Part shown: positions 45,276 through 54,532 of the stretch, piece after piece
Layout: each line of letters opens with the position of its first letter
Numbering within the stretch: the first letter of the stretch is position 1
NCBI GenBank assembly: GCA_902495075.1
Contig: CABUVO010000017.1
Span: forward strand, 27,319-91,318
Length of the DNA stretch: 64,000 nt
Source: an uncultured Porphyromonadaceae bacterium
Lineage (GTDB): Bacteria; Bacteroidota; Bacteroidia; Bacteroidales; Muribaculaceae
Reading direction: 5' to 3'
Program-made: the position numbers and the translations under genes
The notes under the pieces: model-generated
The model's database searches: none
The model's input: the letters and a program-made list of their open reading frames with translations, nothing else
What the model was told of the DNA's origin: nothing

Positions 45276-45480
45276 TCATATCGAACTGAGTTCGATATGA
45301 TAAAAAGTAAAAGGTAATAGGTAAGAGATGGAAGTCATAGTCACTTTTGCGACAATCCTCGGAGAGGATAATTATTTATAACCCAATATTGGTTAAGCAC
45401 TTGTGAAATAGTGCTTAACCGGTATGGGGTAACACGAATCGCGTTACGGCGGCCTCGAAGAGGTCGAATAAAAAATATTC
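45276..45480. other. Multi-hairpin spacer of unknown function
   Basis: At least five perfect or near-perfect stems occur in order: TCATATCGAA/TTCGATATGA (45276-45300), ATCCTC/GAGGAT (45355-45369), GGTTAAGCACT/AGTGCTTAACC (45391-45420), GTAAC/GTTAC (45429-45447) and GGCCTC/GAGGTC (about 45451-45465), then GAATA/TATTC. AAAGGTAATAGGTAAGAG heptamer-like units follow the first palindrome. No ORF fits. It could be the leader of the TonB-C gene read leftwards, a small RNA, or a repeat remnant. Confidence 0.55.
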
Positions 45481-45604
45481 CGATGCCATCCCATTTAAAC
45501 TTCATATTATGTTTGGCAAAGATTTATGAGAAAATTTATCATTAATTTGGATAATTGTAAAAAATACACTTATTTTGCGATACGAATGTAAATCGTTAAC
45601 CTTT

Positions 45605-45788
45605 AGAAACTATTTAAATTTATTACGGGAATTTTTTATAAAGAATCTTTAGGGAATTTTGAGGTTCTTTTTAGTCGCTTCCGCCAAGTTTCGGCAGTCG
45701 AAACCTATAGGTTTCTCCTTTCTCAACTTGCGAAATCACCTCAAAAACAACCCTCAAACTTCCTCTAAAATAAATTTAAACAGTTTCT
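45605..45788. repeat. 184-bp MITE-like inverted-repeat element
   Basis: The ends AGAAACTATTTAAATTTATT (45605-45624) and AATAAATTTAAACAGTTTCT (45769-45788) are inverted with one mismatch. Nested inside are TTTTGAGG (45657)/CCTCAAAA (45739) and a perfect central 16-bp palindrome GAAACCTATAGGTTTC (45700-45715). No coding capacity. A 66-bp relative is at 61494-61559. Confidence 0.7.
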
Positions 45789-45883
45789 TAGACAATAATC
45801 TTCAGTAATGCCAGACTCAATGACAACAGCATATGACAATAGCTGGATACATAACTTGTATCTAATTGGCAATCAACGCATTA

Positions 45884-45891
45884 CCCCCCCC
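45884..45891. repeat. Homopolymeric C8 tract upstream of PI-PLC-like gene
   Basis: Eight consecutive C residues lie 152 bp before the ATG at 46044, in a spacer that otherwise has no G/C runs. A 12-bp palindrome ATATACGTATAT is at 45973-45984. Slippage at such tracts can alter promoter spacing. Confidence 0.6.
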
Positions 45892-46043
45892 GAAAAATAT
45901 TTCTTAAGAATCTATCATTCTTATAGTTACACGTGACACTTCCGTCTCCAAGAGACAGAGGTGAGTCTCCTCATATACGTATATTTTCGATTTGAAATTT
46001 ATAAATAACCAAAATACTTAACATCAATACCAATTAAACGAAC

Positions 46044-49000
46044 ATGAAAAAACTAATTCTTTTCTTATGTCTACTGATGGCACTTTCCGCGTCCGCGCAA
46101 ACCAGAGCCATAGCAGCATACGACCCGGTAGCAGCCAAAACAGCTGCCCAAAATGATATTCTAAACTGGATGAGTTATCTACCCGATGATGTATTCGTCG
46201 CCCATGTATCTATACCCGGCACTCACGATACAGCCACTGCTGACGGCTGGAAAAGTACAACAGGTCCATCCAATTCTACCACTCAAGAAAAAAATCTTGA
46301 CGAACAGCTCGCAGGTGGCATCCGCGCTTTTGACTTCCGCCCGGGTATGGTCAATAATGAGTTATGGTGTAATCATGGAACAGACCAGACCAATCTGAAA
46401 CTTGCAGATGCATTCTCCAAATTAAAAAATTTTCTTGATGCACATCCGAAAGAATTTTTTGTAATGCATCTTTTTAGAGGTAATATTTTTCGTTCAGGAG
46501 AAGCAGGTACGGGTAATAAATTATTAGGAGCAAAGGATGATGAATCTTCACGTAATAAATATAATGAACTTTTCAATCAGCTTTTTAATCAAGGAACATT
46601 TGCAGACTATTTTATAGATTATAGTCCATATCTTAAAGTCAAAGATGTTAGAGGAAAAATAATAGTTTTTCGTCGTGATCGCATTGACTTCGCTCATGTA
46701 GCAAAAGCAGGTAATCTTACCGGTTGGGTTGGTTCAGAAGAAGAGTGGTCTGAAAATAGTCTTGTTTCTGTCACTAATGCTTCTGATCCAACAATTAAAG
46801 GCATTATTCGTGCCACAGATGTATCATCACCAGATAGCGAAGACCAACTTAATATAGAAAAAAGATCTATTACAAATCTATTTTCTTATAATTGTAATCA
46901 ACCTAATCCTAATGATGCTAAAAAAACAGGTACATATAAGCCTTATTGGTCTATGACCTTTACTTCCGGTGCATATACTGTAAATCAATCCGGAATTAAC
47001 AAAGAGAATACAAAAGCTTATCTTGAAAATGCTACGCACATAAATCCTCTTTTTACAAATCTCGTCAAGAATGCCGAAAAGAAAGGTCCAACTGGAATTG
47101 TTTTTTCGGACTGGGTACTCACTGATTCGCACGATGGTTATGCCACAATGGGAGTGGAACTTGTTCCTACCATTATCTATAATAATTTTGATTATATAGA
47201 TCAATATATTCTGGACGATGAATTATTTGCAGAAGAAGCTGAGAATATTTGGGAAGATGGCAAAGAATATTTCATACGCAATGTTGCAACTGGAGAATTA
47301 CTTTCAGCCGGAGCAGATTGGGGAACACATGCCGTTTTAAATAAATATGGTATTCGCGTTAAATTTGCTTATGATAAAGATAATAATGCTTATCAACTGA
47401 AAACATCATTTAATAATGGTGGAATTGGTGATAATTATTTTATAGATAATAGTAACCCAGCTCTTTTTAAGGCACATCGTGAGGGTTCTGGTCATTTTTC
47501 ATTCTCCCTTGGAGACCAATATATGACAGCTCTGACAAATGGAAATTCATATGCTGACGGCACTGTATATGTTATCGATGGCGCAGACTATGATAAAGAA
47601 AATGCCATGCAACAATGGGAAGTAATATCCATTGAAGATTATTTCAACCATGAAATAAAAAATGCTTCTATTAATAATGGTGTGAACATATCTTATATGA
47701 TTAGAGGTCATCGTTTTCTACCTAATGACAATGATAATTGGACTGGTGTTACAAATTATAAAGAAGTGTGGGCTGGAATTAATAAAACTAATATTCATGC
47801 TTCTTATATACAATATAATGGAACAAATACATGGAATGATAAAAATCTTGTTTTACATTGTCATAATACAACATCAAATTCTACCTATAATTCTAATACT
47901 GTATGGTCTTTCACACATACTGACAATATAAATAAGGCAGGTGTGTATAAATTGAAATTTAAAGCCGCACATTTTAATTTCAATCTCAGTGAATCCACAC
48001 TTACATTCAAGGTTAACGGACAAGATCTTAAATCAAAACTACAAAGTATTAGTGCAAATGACGCTTCTCTGGCTGTTACATCTTTCCGAGATAATCCTAC
48101 CAATTATACAATTGAATTGGATCTTATTCTTGATGAAAAAAGTGAGATTACTTTTGAAGCCTCAAAAACTAAAACCAATTCCATTACAGGATTCTTCCTT
48201 GATGATATAGAACTTATCTATTACGGACCAGATCCCACAGCTACTTGTGAATTCCTACAGAAAGTTGTAGATGATGCTACCGCTAAAGTCAATGCGCTCC
48301 CGGAAAATCTTCGTGAAGGCTGGGAAAATGAAATGGCTCCATATAATGCAATAATCGAATCTAAAGATATTGTAGGAGATGGTTCAACGGAAGCTTATGA
48401 GATCTATAACCTTCTTCGTGAGCGTGTGTTACAAAACATCACCGAAGGTGCTGATTTCACTGGCGCCATCATAAACAATAGTTTCGAGTTAGGAAACGGT
48501 TTTGGTTGGGACTATTCTAAAGCTCAAGAAGTAGATGTAAAGCCTAATTCAGACTCTACTTATGCTGTAAACAACTGTGATGGCAATTACTTATATAATA
48601 CCTGGCCTAAAGGTTCACCTATCACTCAAACTATTACAAATCTTCCTGCCGGTCATTACAAACTACAGGCAATGGCAGTAACAGGAGATACATCTGACCC
48701 TCGCTATGTATATTTATTGGGTGGTAATTCCAACAGTGAAGCATTAAAAATTAATAATGACAAAGTAAACTTTTCTGAAGTAGAGTACGAATTCGATATG
48801 CCTGAGACAGGAGATGCAATTATTGGTATTCTTGGAGGTAATGAAGATGGAACATATGATGAATTTGGAGGATATTGGTATAAAGCCGATAATTTCCGTC
48901 TCATATATATGGGTGAACCTCAGATGGATTCTTTCTATGATTTTCTCCGTAAAGCGATTGATATGGCAACTACGCGTATCAATATGCTTCCCGAAGAATA

Positions 49001-50273
49001 CCGCACCGGATGGCAAGAAGAGATAGCTCCATATGAAGCTATAATAGAGAATAGAACTCTTGAAGGTGACGCCACAAAAGAAGCTAACGAAATTTATGCA
49101 TTAATGCGCGCCCACGTATATTCACAAAATTTTGCAGGTGCCGATTTTACTCCAGCCATCACCAACAACAGTTTTGAATGGGGAAATACATATGGATGGA
49201 CAGTCACCAATCCCAGCAATGACACAGGTGTAAAGAATAATTCAAATCCTATATATCAAGTTGATAATTGTGATGGTGAATATCTTTTCAACACTTGGGA
49301 TGGTGATGATTTCGGTTCACCTATAAATCAAATTCTCCCAAATCTTCCTGCAGGCAAGTATAGACTTGAGGCAATGGTTGCTTCCGATCAGAATAACCGT
49401 ATTTGGATCACAGCAAACAACTTCAAGAATTATATTCAGGTATCTACTCCCAAAACAACCATGCATAATGTGGAACTTGAATTTACAATTAATGAAACTC
49501 AAGATGTAACCATTGGTGCAGTTGGAGGAACTAATACGGGCACATACTGGAAAGCCGATGGAGGAAACTGGTATAAGGTAGACAATTTCCGCCTCACATA
49601 TGTATCACCTTTGGAGCAGACAATTACCTGGACTATGGAAGGTAGCAAATATGACACCATCATTCTTCCTTTCGGAGTAGAGAGTGAGGATATGCCTGAA
49701 AACCTCTATTTCTATAGCGTGAATGAATTCGACTGGAACAATGGCACCGAATCTTACCATGTCCTGGCACTTGGCGGCGAGGAATCATCCATCAATGCCA
49801 ACACTCCCTATGTTGTGATGCGTGCTGAAGTTGAATCTACAACCCGTTCGGTTGAGATGATAGATGAAAATACCTATAATTTCACAGGTATTCCAGTTGC
49901 TACCGACGAAACAGAACATCACAATGGTCTTCTCACCGGTGTGCTGGTAGATACTGCAGTAGATGCAGAGCATTATACTATCGCCCATGACGGAGAAACA
50001 TCTTCTTTCACTAAAACCGGTGGTTTAGTAAATGCTAATCACGCTTATATCCAAAGCGATAAAGCAACAGCACCTGTTATCTATTTCGAAGCTCCCGAAA
50101 ACATCGACACAAGCGTTGAGAATATTGTAGCCGATGACAGATTGGTTGATGTATTTACCACAACAGGTATAAAGATCCGCAGGAATGTAACTATCGCCAA
50201 AGCTCTTGATGGTCTTGATCCCGGCATCTACATCCTTTCTGACGGATCTCGCATACGTAAAACCTCCAAATAA
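46044..50273 (+). CDS. Large secreted PI-PLC-like protein with T9SS-type C-terminal domain
   Basis: A 1409-residue exported protein (signal peptide 1-18). Residues about 38-395 are a PI-PLC X-type domain: SIPGTHDT with His61, GGIRAFDFRPG, and WCNHGT with His111, the general base/acid pair of bacterial PI-PLC. A beta-trefoil-like domain follows (about 400-540, EYFIRNVATGELLSAG), then a beta-sandwich (about 545-730). Two about 225-residue repeats come next (735-960 and 961-1188), each a helical FLQKVVDDATAKVN / FLRKAIDMATTRIN block plus a beta-sandwich with ITNNSFEWGNTYGW. The end (about 1360-1409, VDVFTTTGIKIRRNV, LDPGIYILSDG) resembles a type IX sorting domain. The middle is AT-rich. It may target inositol phospholipids or GPI-like glycans; this is inference. 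Confidence 0.8.
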   Translation: MKKLILFLCLLMALSASAQTRAIAAYDPVAAKTAAQNDILNWMSYLPDDVFVAHVSIPGTHDTATADGWKSTTGPSNSTTQEKNLDEQLAGGIRAFDFRPGMVNNELWCNHGTDQTNLKLADAFSKLKNFLDAHPKEFFVMHLFRGNIFRSGEAGTGNKLLGAKDDESSRNKYNELFNQLFNQGTFADYFIDYSPYLKVKDVRGKIIVFRRDRIDFAHVAKAGNLTGWVGSEEEWSENSLVSVTNASDPTIKGIIRATDVSSPDSEDQLNIEKRSITNLFSYNCNQPNPNDAKKTGTYKPYWSMTFTSGAYTVNQSGINKENTKAYLENATHINPLFTNLVKNAEKKGPTGIVFSDWVLTDSHDGYATMGVELVPTIIYNNFDYIDQYILDDELFAEEAENIWEDGKEYFIRNVATGELLSAGADWGTHAVLNKYGIRVKFAYDKDNNAYQLKTSFNNGGIGDNYFIDNSNPALFKAHREGSGHFSFSLGDQYMTALTNGNSYADGTVYVIDGADYDKENAMQQWEVISIEDYFNHEIKNASINNGVNISYMIRGHRFLPNDNDNWTGVTNYKEVWAGINKTNIHASYIQYNGTNTWNDKNLVLHCHNTTSNSTYNSNTVWSFTHTDNINKAGVYKLKFKAAHFNFNLSESTLTFKVNGQDLKSKLQSISANDASLAVTSFRDNPTNYTIELDLILDEKSEITFEASKTKTNSITGFFLDDIELIYYGPDPTATCEFLQKVVDDATAKVNALPENLREGWENEMAPYNAIIESKDIVGDGSTEAYEIYNLLRERVLQNITEGADFTGAIINNSFELGNGFGWDYSKAQEVDVKPNSDSTYAVNNCDGNYLYNTWPKGSPITQTITNLPAGHYKLQAMAVTGDTSDPRYVYLLGGNSNSEALKINNDKVNFSEVEYEFDMPETGDAIIGILGGNEDGTYDEFGGYWYKADNFRLIYMGEPQMDSFYDFLRKAIDMATTRINMLPEEYRTGWQEEIAPYEAIIENRTLEGDATKEANEIYALMRAHVYSQNFAGADFTPAITNNSFEWGNTYGWTVTNPSNDTGVKNNSNPIYQVDNCDGEYLFNTWDGDDFGSPINQILPNLPAGKYRLEAMVASDQNNRIWITANNFKNYIQVSTPKTTMHNVELEFTINETQDVTIGAVGGTNTGTYWKADGGNWYKVDNFRLTYVSPLEQTITWTMEGSKYDTIILPFGVESEDMPENLYFYSVNEFDWNNGTESYHVLALGGEESSINANTPYVVMRAEVESTTRSVEMIDENTYNFTGIPVATDETEHHNGLLTGVLVDTAVDAEHYTIAHDGETSSFTKTGGLVNANHAYIQSDKATAPVIYFEAPENIDTSVENIVADDRLVDVFTTTGIKIRRNVTIAKALDGLDPGIYILSDGSRIRKTSK

Positions 50274-50299
50274 AAAATTTAATCCTATTATCAAGAAAT

Positions 50300-50330
50300 A
50301 AGACCCGGAGATCTTCGGGTCTTATTTTGT
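50300..50330 (+). terminator. Terminator of the PI-PLC-like gene
   Basis: AAGACCCG (50300-50307) and CGGGTCTT (50316-50323) form an 8-bp stem, followed by ATTTTGTTT. It lies 27 bp after the stop. Confidence 0.75.
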
Positions 50331-50449
50331 TTCAAAAGGTTCCGTTTAGCGAGCACTGCTCGTGGCTCATCTTTTTTCAATATTTTTCTTTATGATGAAG
50401 CCTTGTCTTATTATTTTTCTTATTTTTGTAAAAAATAAGAAAGAAACAT

Positions 50450-51199
50450 ATGAATCTTAAAGATAAAGTTGTGATTGTGGCTGGTGGTCGCGGACTTATC
50501 GGCAAAGAGGTAGTTGCCGATCTTTTACGCCACGATGCCATTGTTATTGATGCGGATATCTCCTGCAGCAACGAGAATTCTTCTGAACGTCATTTCGAAT
50601 TCCCACTCGATATAACTTCCAATGATTCTATCGATGCGCTCATAAAATTTGCAACAGATAAATTCGGACGCATAGATGGTCTTATCAACTGCGCATATCC
50701 CCATACTAAAGACTGGGGACGATATAAATTCGAAGACAATCCTTTCCGGCACTGGGAGGAAAACGTAAGGATGCAACTTAATCCTGTATTTTATCTTGAT
50801 CAGCAGGTGGCACTCGTGATGGAACATCAAAAAAGTGGCTCTATCGTGAATTTTGGCTCAATATATGGCATTGTTGGAAATGATTTCACCATCTATGAAG
50901 ATTACAACGGCAGCTCACCGGTGGAATATTGCGCTGTAAAAGGAGGCATAATCAATTTCACACGTTATCTTGCATCCTGGCTGGGCAAACATAATGTGCG
51001 TGTCAACTGTGTATGTCCGGGAGGCATATGGGATCATCAACGCGAAGAATTCGTGCGTAATTACGAACACCGCTGTCCTATGAAACGCATGGGAAATCCT
51101 GATGACATCGCACCTCTATGCCTTTTCCTTATATCGGATGGCGCCAAATATATCACAGGACAGATCATAGCCGCTGACGGTGGTTGGACAGCTATATAA
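50450..51199 (+). CDS. Short-chain dehydrogenase/reductase (PtmA-like)
   Basis: A 249-residue SDR. The Rossmann motif VAGGRGLIGKEV is at residues 10-21. Catalytic Ser lies in NFGSIYGIVG and Tyr/Lys in YCAVKGG. VNCVCPGGIWD and ITGQIIAADGG are typical. The segment LINCAYPHTKDWGRYKFED resembles PtmA-type SDRs of legionaminic/pseudaminic acid loci, but no other nonulosonate gene is near, so substrate is open. It stands alone between the PI-PLC-like gene and recA. Confidence 0.85.
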   Translation: MNLKDKVVIVAGGRGLIGKEVVADLLRHDAIVIDADISCSNENSSERHFEFPLDITSNDSIDALIKFATDKFGRIDGLINCAYPHTKDWGRYKFEDNPFRHWEENVRMQLNPVFYLDQQVALVMEHQKSGSIVNFGSIYGIVGNDFTIYEDYNGSSPVEYCAVKGGIINFTRYLASWLGKHNVRVNCVCPGGIWDHQREEFVRNYEHRCPMKRMGNPDDIAPLCLFLISDGAKYITGQIIAADGGWTAI

Positions 51200-51204
51200 T
51201 TCAA

Positions 51205-51232
51205 TTAATAATTAATGGTTAATAATTAATAG
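51205..51232. repeat. Heptamer array, TTAATAA flavour
   Basis: TTAATAA, TTAATGG, TTAATAA, TTAATAG in 7-bp phase, 6 bp after the SDR stop. A weak complementary stretch CAATTAAGAATCTTTAATTAT follows near 51260-51280. The rest of the 51200-51484 spacer holds the recA promoter and a pyrimidine-rich leader. Confidence 0.6.
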
Positions 51233-51320
51233 TTGTGTTTACTGCCAGAGTTTTGCAGTCAATTAAGAATCTTTAATTATAAAAAATGGCTGAATATTAG
51301 GAGACTGCATTTTATTATTG

Positions 51321-51328
51321 TAACTTTG
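51321..51328 (+). promoter_or_regulatory. -7 element TAACTTTG of recA
   Basis: A perfect TAnnTTTG, 157 bp before the recA ATG. The -33 region lacks TTTG. The leader between is C/T-rich with CCCTATAT-type repeats. No LexA-like palindrome was recognised. Confidence 0.5.
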
Positions 51329-51484
51329 CATAAACAAAATATACAATATCTAAAATATAAAATTATAGTAAAAAATATATAGGTGGATACCCCTATCTCT
51401 CCCCATTAAGCCCCATACCACCCTATATATTTCCCTATATCCCCCATTACAACCCAGAATATTAACACTAAAAATAAATATAAA

Positions 51485-52669
51485 ATGGCAAAAAAGAAAG
51501 TAACCAAGGCATCGGCTTCAGGAAAGATCAGCGATATGTCGGAAAAACTGAAGGCTCTGGATGTGACTATGGCTCATCTCGAAAAAGATTTCGGTTCCGG
51601 CACAGTGATGCGTCTTGGCGATGACAGCGTGCAGGATGTGGAAGCAATTCCTACAGGTTCGATCGGTCTCGACTACGCATTGGGCGTTGGAGGTCTGCCC
51701 CGCGGACGTATCACCGAAATCTATGGTCCGGAATCTTCAGGTAAGACCACTCTCGCAATCCATGTGATTGCCGAGGCTCAGAAAATGGGTGGTATCTGTG
51801 CCATCATTGATGCCGAGCATGCTTTCGACCGCTTCTATGCCGAGAAACTTGGTGTCGACGTCAACAACCTATGGATAGCCCAGCCCGATAACGGCGAGCA
51901 GGCTCTCGATATTGCCGAGCAGCTTATCAACTCCGGTGCTATCGACGTAATTGTGATTGACTCGGTGGCTGCCCTCACTCCGAAAGCCGAGATAGAGGGA
52001 GAGATGGGCGACAAGAACGTAGGTCTTCATGCCCGCCTCATGTCGCAGGCAATGCGTAAGCTCACCGGAACCATAGCCCGTACACGCACATGCTGCATAT
52101 TCATCAACCAGATACGTGAGAAGATAGGTGTCTTTATGGGTAATCCTGAGACAACCACCGGTGGTAACGCCCTCAAATTTTATGCCTCAGTGCGTATTGA
52201 CATTCGTGCATCCTCCCCGATCAAGGATGGCGACGAAACAATAGGACGTCTTACTAAAGTGAAAGTTGTAAAGAACAAGGTTGCTCCTCCATTCACCCGT
52301 TGTGAGTTCGACATGATATTCGGTAAAGGCATATCCCGCTCAGGCGAGATCATAGACCTTGCCGTAGATCTCGGCATTGTGAAGAAATCGGGAGCATGGT
52401 TCTCTTATAATGGTTCCAAGTTAGGTCAGGGACGCGATGCAGTTAAAGGTGTGATCGAAGATAATCCGGATCTTGCAGAAGAGCTGACAGAGAAAATATA
52501 TGCAGCCCTCAATGCGGCTAAAGAAGAAAAAAGAGGAGGCAAAAAGAATCCTTTTCTTCCCGGTAAAGAATCCAAGAAAGTAGACTCCGAAGAAGAGGAA
52601 ACTGAAGATATGGAAGAACAGGAAGTAGAGGAAGATCTCTTCGGTGATGATTTTGACATCGAAGATTAA
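51485..52669 (+). CDS. recA: Recombinase RecA
   Basis: A 394-residue RecA. Walker A is GPESSGKTT, the catalytic glutamate region is IIDAEHAFD, and loop regions NQIREKIGVFMGNPETTTGG are intact. The C-terminus (about 345-394) is a very acidic tail (EEEETEDMEEQEVEEDLFGDDFD region), longer than in E. coli, which in RecA dampens DNA binding. It forms filaments for homologous recombination and the SOS response. A strong terminator follows. Confidence 0.98.
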   Translation: MAKKKVTKASASGKISDMSEKLKALDVTMAHLEKDFGSGTVMRLGDDSVQDVEAIPTGSIGLDYALGVGGLPRGRITEIYGPESSGKTTLAIHVIAEAQKMGGICAIIDAEHAFDRFYAEKLGVDVNNLWIAQPDNGEQALDIAEQLINSGAIDVIVIDSVAALTPKAEIEGEMGDKNVGLHARLMSQAMRKLTGTIARTRTCCIFINQIREKIGVFMGNPETTTGGNALKFYASVRIDIRASSPIKDGDETIGRLTKVKVVKNKVAPPFTRCEFDMIFGKGISRSGEIIDLAVDLGIVKKSGAWFSYNGSKLGQGRDAVKGVIEDNPDLAEELTEKIYAALNAAKEEKRGGKKNPFLPGKESKKVDSEEEETEDMEEQEVEEDLFGDDFDIED

Positions 52670-52756
52670 TTTTTATAAGCTTCCAACCATAATATTCAAG
52701 AAGAATCTATAGATATAAATTTATATATCATATTTAGAATCTATTTAGAATAGAAA

Positions 52757-52796
52757 GAAGAGAGCATCTGGTTTAAATGATGCTCTCTTCTTTTTT
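52757..52796 (+). terminator. Terminator of recA
   Basis: A perfect 12-bp stem, GAAGAGAGCATC (52757-52768) with GATGCTCTCTTC (52779-52790), a 10-nt loop and TTTTTT at 52791-52796. Confidence 0.9.
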
Positions 52797-52845
52797 ACTG
52801 TGCGGCGCACGGGAGTGTGTCGTCCTTTCTCCTTTTTTATTTAAT

Positions 52846-53379
52846 TCATTTCATATTCGAAAAGAATTGCCACAAGGCTATGGAAGCGCTTGAAGAAACA
52901 TTCAATGAATGTTTCACTCCATATTGAGGAATCTCAATCACCACATCGCTGATATCCACCAGTCGCTGGTCCACTCCCTCAACTTCATTCCCCACAATAA
53001 GAACATATTTCTCATCCTTAGATGGGATAAACTCCGCAAGAGGAGTGCTGTTGTGAGTCTGTTCGAGAGTGCATATCTTCCATCCCTCCTCTTTCAGTCG
53101 ACACGTCGCTTCAACCACATCCTCAACATGACGCCATGTCACTGTCTCCTCTGCACCTAAAGCCGTTTTGGCAATTTCAGGATGGGGCGGACATCCGGAG
53201 ATTCCTCCAAGTATTATTTCGTCTACAAGGAATGCATCAGAAGTGCGAAATATTGATCCTATATTATACATGGAGCGGACATTGTCGGCAATAACCTTCA
53301 AAGGCAACTTCTTAAGCTCCCTATATTCCTCTACCGAACAATTCGACAACTCTACTATATTCTTCTTTTTTCTGTCCAA
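52846..53379 (-). CDS. SpoU/TrmH-family RNA 2'-O-methyltransferase
   Basis: A 177-residue SPOUT methyltransferase. Motif 1 is NVRSMYNIGSIFRTSDAF, motif 2 VLIVGNEVEGVD, motif 3 IPQYGVKHSLNVSSSASIAL; all are complete, forming the trefoil-knot SAM site. It lacks an extra RNA-binding N-terminal domain, so it is TrmH/TrmL-like; the target nucleotide (tRNA or rRNA) is uncertain. The spacer to nadA is a repeat hairpin. Confidence 0.9.
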   Translation of the reverse strand: MDRKKKNIVELSNCSVEEYRELKKLPLKVIADNVRSMYNIGSIFRTSDAFLVDEIILGGISGCPPHPEIAKTALGAEETVTWRHVEDVVEATCRLKEEGWKICTLEQTHNSTPLAEFIPSKDEKYVLIVGNEVEGVDQRLVDISDVVIEIPQYGVKHSLNVSSSASIALWQFFSNMK

Positions 53380-53387
53380 TTTTTATA

Positions 53388-53521
53388 GGCATTAGGTTTT
53401 AGGCATTAGGTTTTAGGTTCATTTAGCATGTCCTTCTAAGTATGACTCGTAAATTAGTTAATGCATATTTTTAGAGGATTTTCGATGTCATACTTAATGC
53501 CTAAAACCTAAGACCTAAAGC
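53388..53521. repeat. Inverted heptamer array, GGTTTTA flavour, enclosing a palindromic element
   Basis: Left arm: GGCATTA, GGTTTTA, GGCATTA, GGTTTTA, GGTTCAT (53388-53422). Right arm: CTAAAAC, CTAAGAC, CTAAAGC (53501-53521), preceded by TTAATGC. The element at 53436-53497 forms the tip. Confidence 0.8.
53436..53497. repeat. TTAAGTATGA-ended palindromic element, copy 1
   Basis: CTAAGTATGA at the left and TCATACTTAA at the right are inverted. The inner left segment CTCGTAAATTAGTTAATGCAT closely matches that of the copy at 61749. About 62 bp, no coding potential. Confidence 0.65.
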
Positions 53522-53526
53522 CTCAC

Positions 53527-54459
53527 TTATACATTATAGGAGAGCATTCTTTCTATAGGTTTTATGGCTTTGGCTGCGATTTCAGGATCAACAATGATCT
53601 CGGGCTGCTCATCGCGCAATGCCTTGTAAACCTTCTCGAGTGTGTTGAGTTTCATGTAATCGCATTCATTACACTGGCATTCGGAATCTTCGGCAGGTGC
53701 CGGAAGAAAACGCTTACCGGGACATTTGCGACGCATCTCAAACAAAATTCCACTCTCGGTAACAACAATATATTCCGGTGCCTCATCTTTCCCTGCAAAA
53801 TCCAGCAACGCGGCGGTGGAACCTACCTTATCTGCTATAAGCTGCAACGGACGCCTGCATTCGGGATGCACAAGAATTTTCGCCTCCGGATGCTCTCGCT
53901 TCATTTCCATTATCTTCTCTATAGAGAAACGATCGTGCACATGACAAGCGCCCTGCCATAGAAGCATATCACGATCTGCAACCGAATTGATGTATCCGCC
54001 AAGATTCTTGTCGGGACCGAAAATTATCTTTTCATCCTTTGGAAGAGATTCCACAATTTTTCTCGCATTCCCGGAAGTAACTACTATATCGGTATAAGCT
54101 TTGACGGCTGCCGATGTATTGACATAGCTTACTACGGTGTAGCCTGGATGCGCCTCTACGAATTTACGGAACTCCTCAGGATCGCAACTGTCGGCGAGGG
54201 AACAACCGGCAGCCATATCCGGAACCAACACCTTCTTGTCGGGACAAAGTATCTTGGCTGTCTCTCCCATGAAGTGGACACCGCACATTATTATTATATC
54301 TGCATCCGTTTTGGCAGCCTGGCGTGCCAGTGCCAATGAATCGCCAATGAAGTCGGCTATCTCTTGTATTTCGTCGCGCTGATAATAGTGAGCCATTATC
54401 AATGCGTTTTTCTCTTTTTTCAGTCGGAGTATTTCACCGCGCAGCTCTTCCTGTGTCAT
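53527..54459 (-). CDS. nadA: Quinolinate synthase A
   Basis: A 310-residue [4Fe-4S] enzyme condensing iminoaspartate with dihydroxyacetone phosphate to quinolinate in NAD synthesis. Conserved Cys are in MCGVHFMGET, the GACHVHDRF region and ECQCNECDYMKL. IMAHYYQRDEIQ marks the N-terminus. Partner nadB is 19 kb away on the same strand. Confidence 0.97.
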   Translation of the reverse strand: MTQEELRGEILRLKKEKNALIMAHYYQRDEIQEIADFIGDSLALARQAAKTDADIIIMCGVHFMGETAKILCPDKKVLVPDMAAGCSLADSCDPEEFRKFVEAHPGYTVVSYVNTSAAVKAYTDIVVTSGNARKIVESLPKDEKIIFGPDKNLGGYINSVADRDMLLWQGACHVHDRFSIEKIMEMKREHPEAKILVHPECRRPLQLIADKVGSTAALLDFAGKDEAPEYIVVTESGILFEMRRKCPGKRFLPAPAEDSECQCNECDYMKLNTLEKVYKALRDEQPEIIVDPEIAAKAIKPIERMLSYNV

Positions 54460-54532
54460 GAGCTTTTTTATTATTTAGGTTTTAAGTAAAAATTAAAAAT
54501 TAAGTAAAAAAATAAACAACAATAATAAATAG

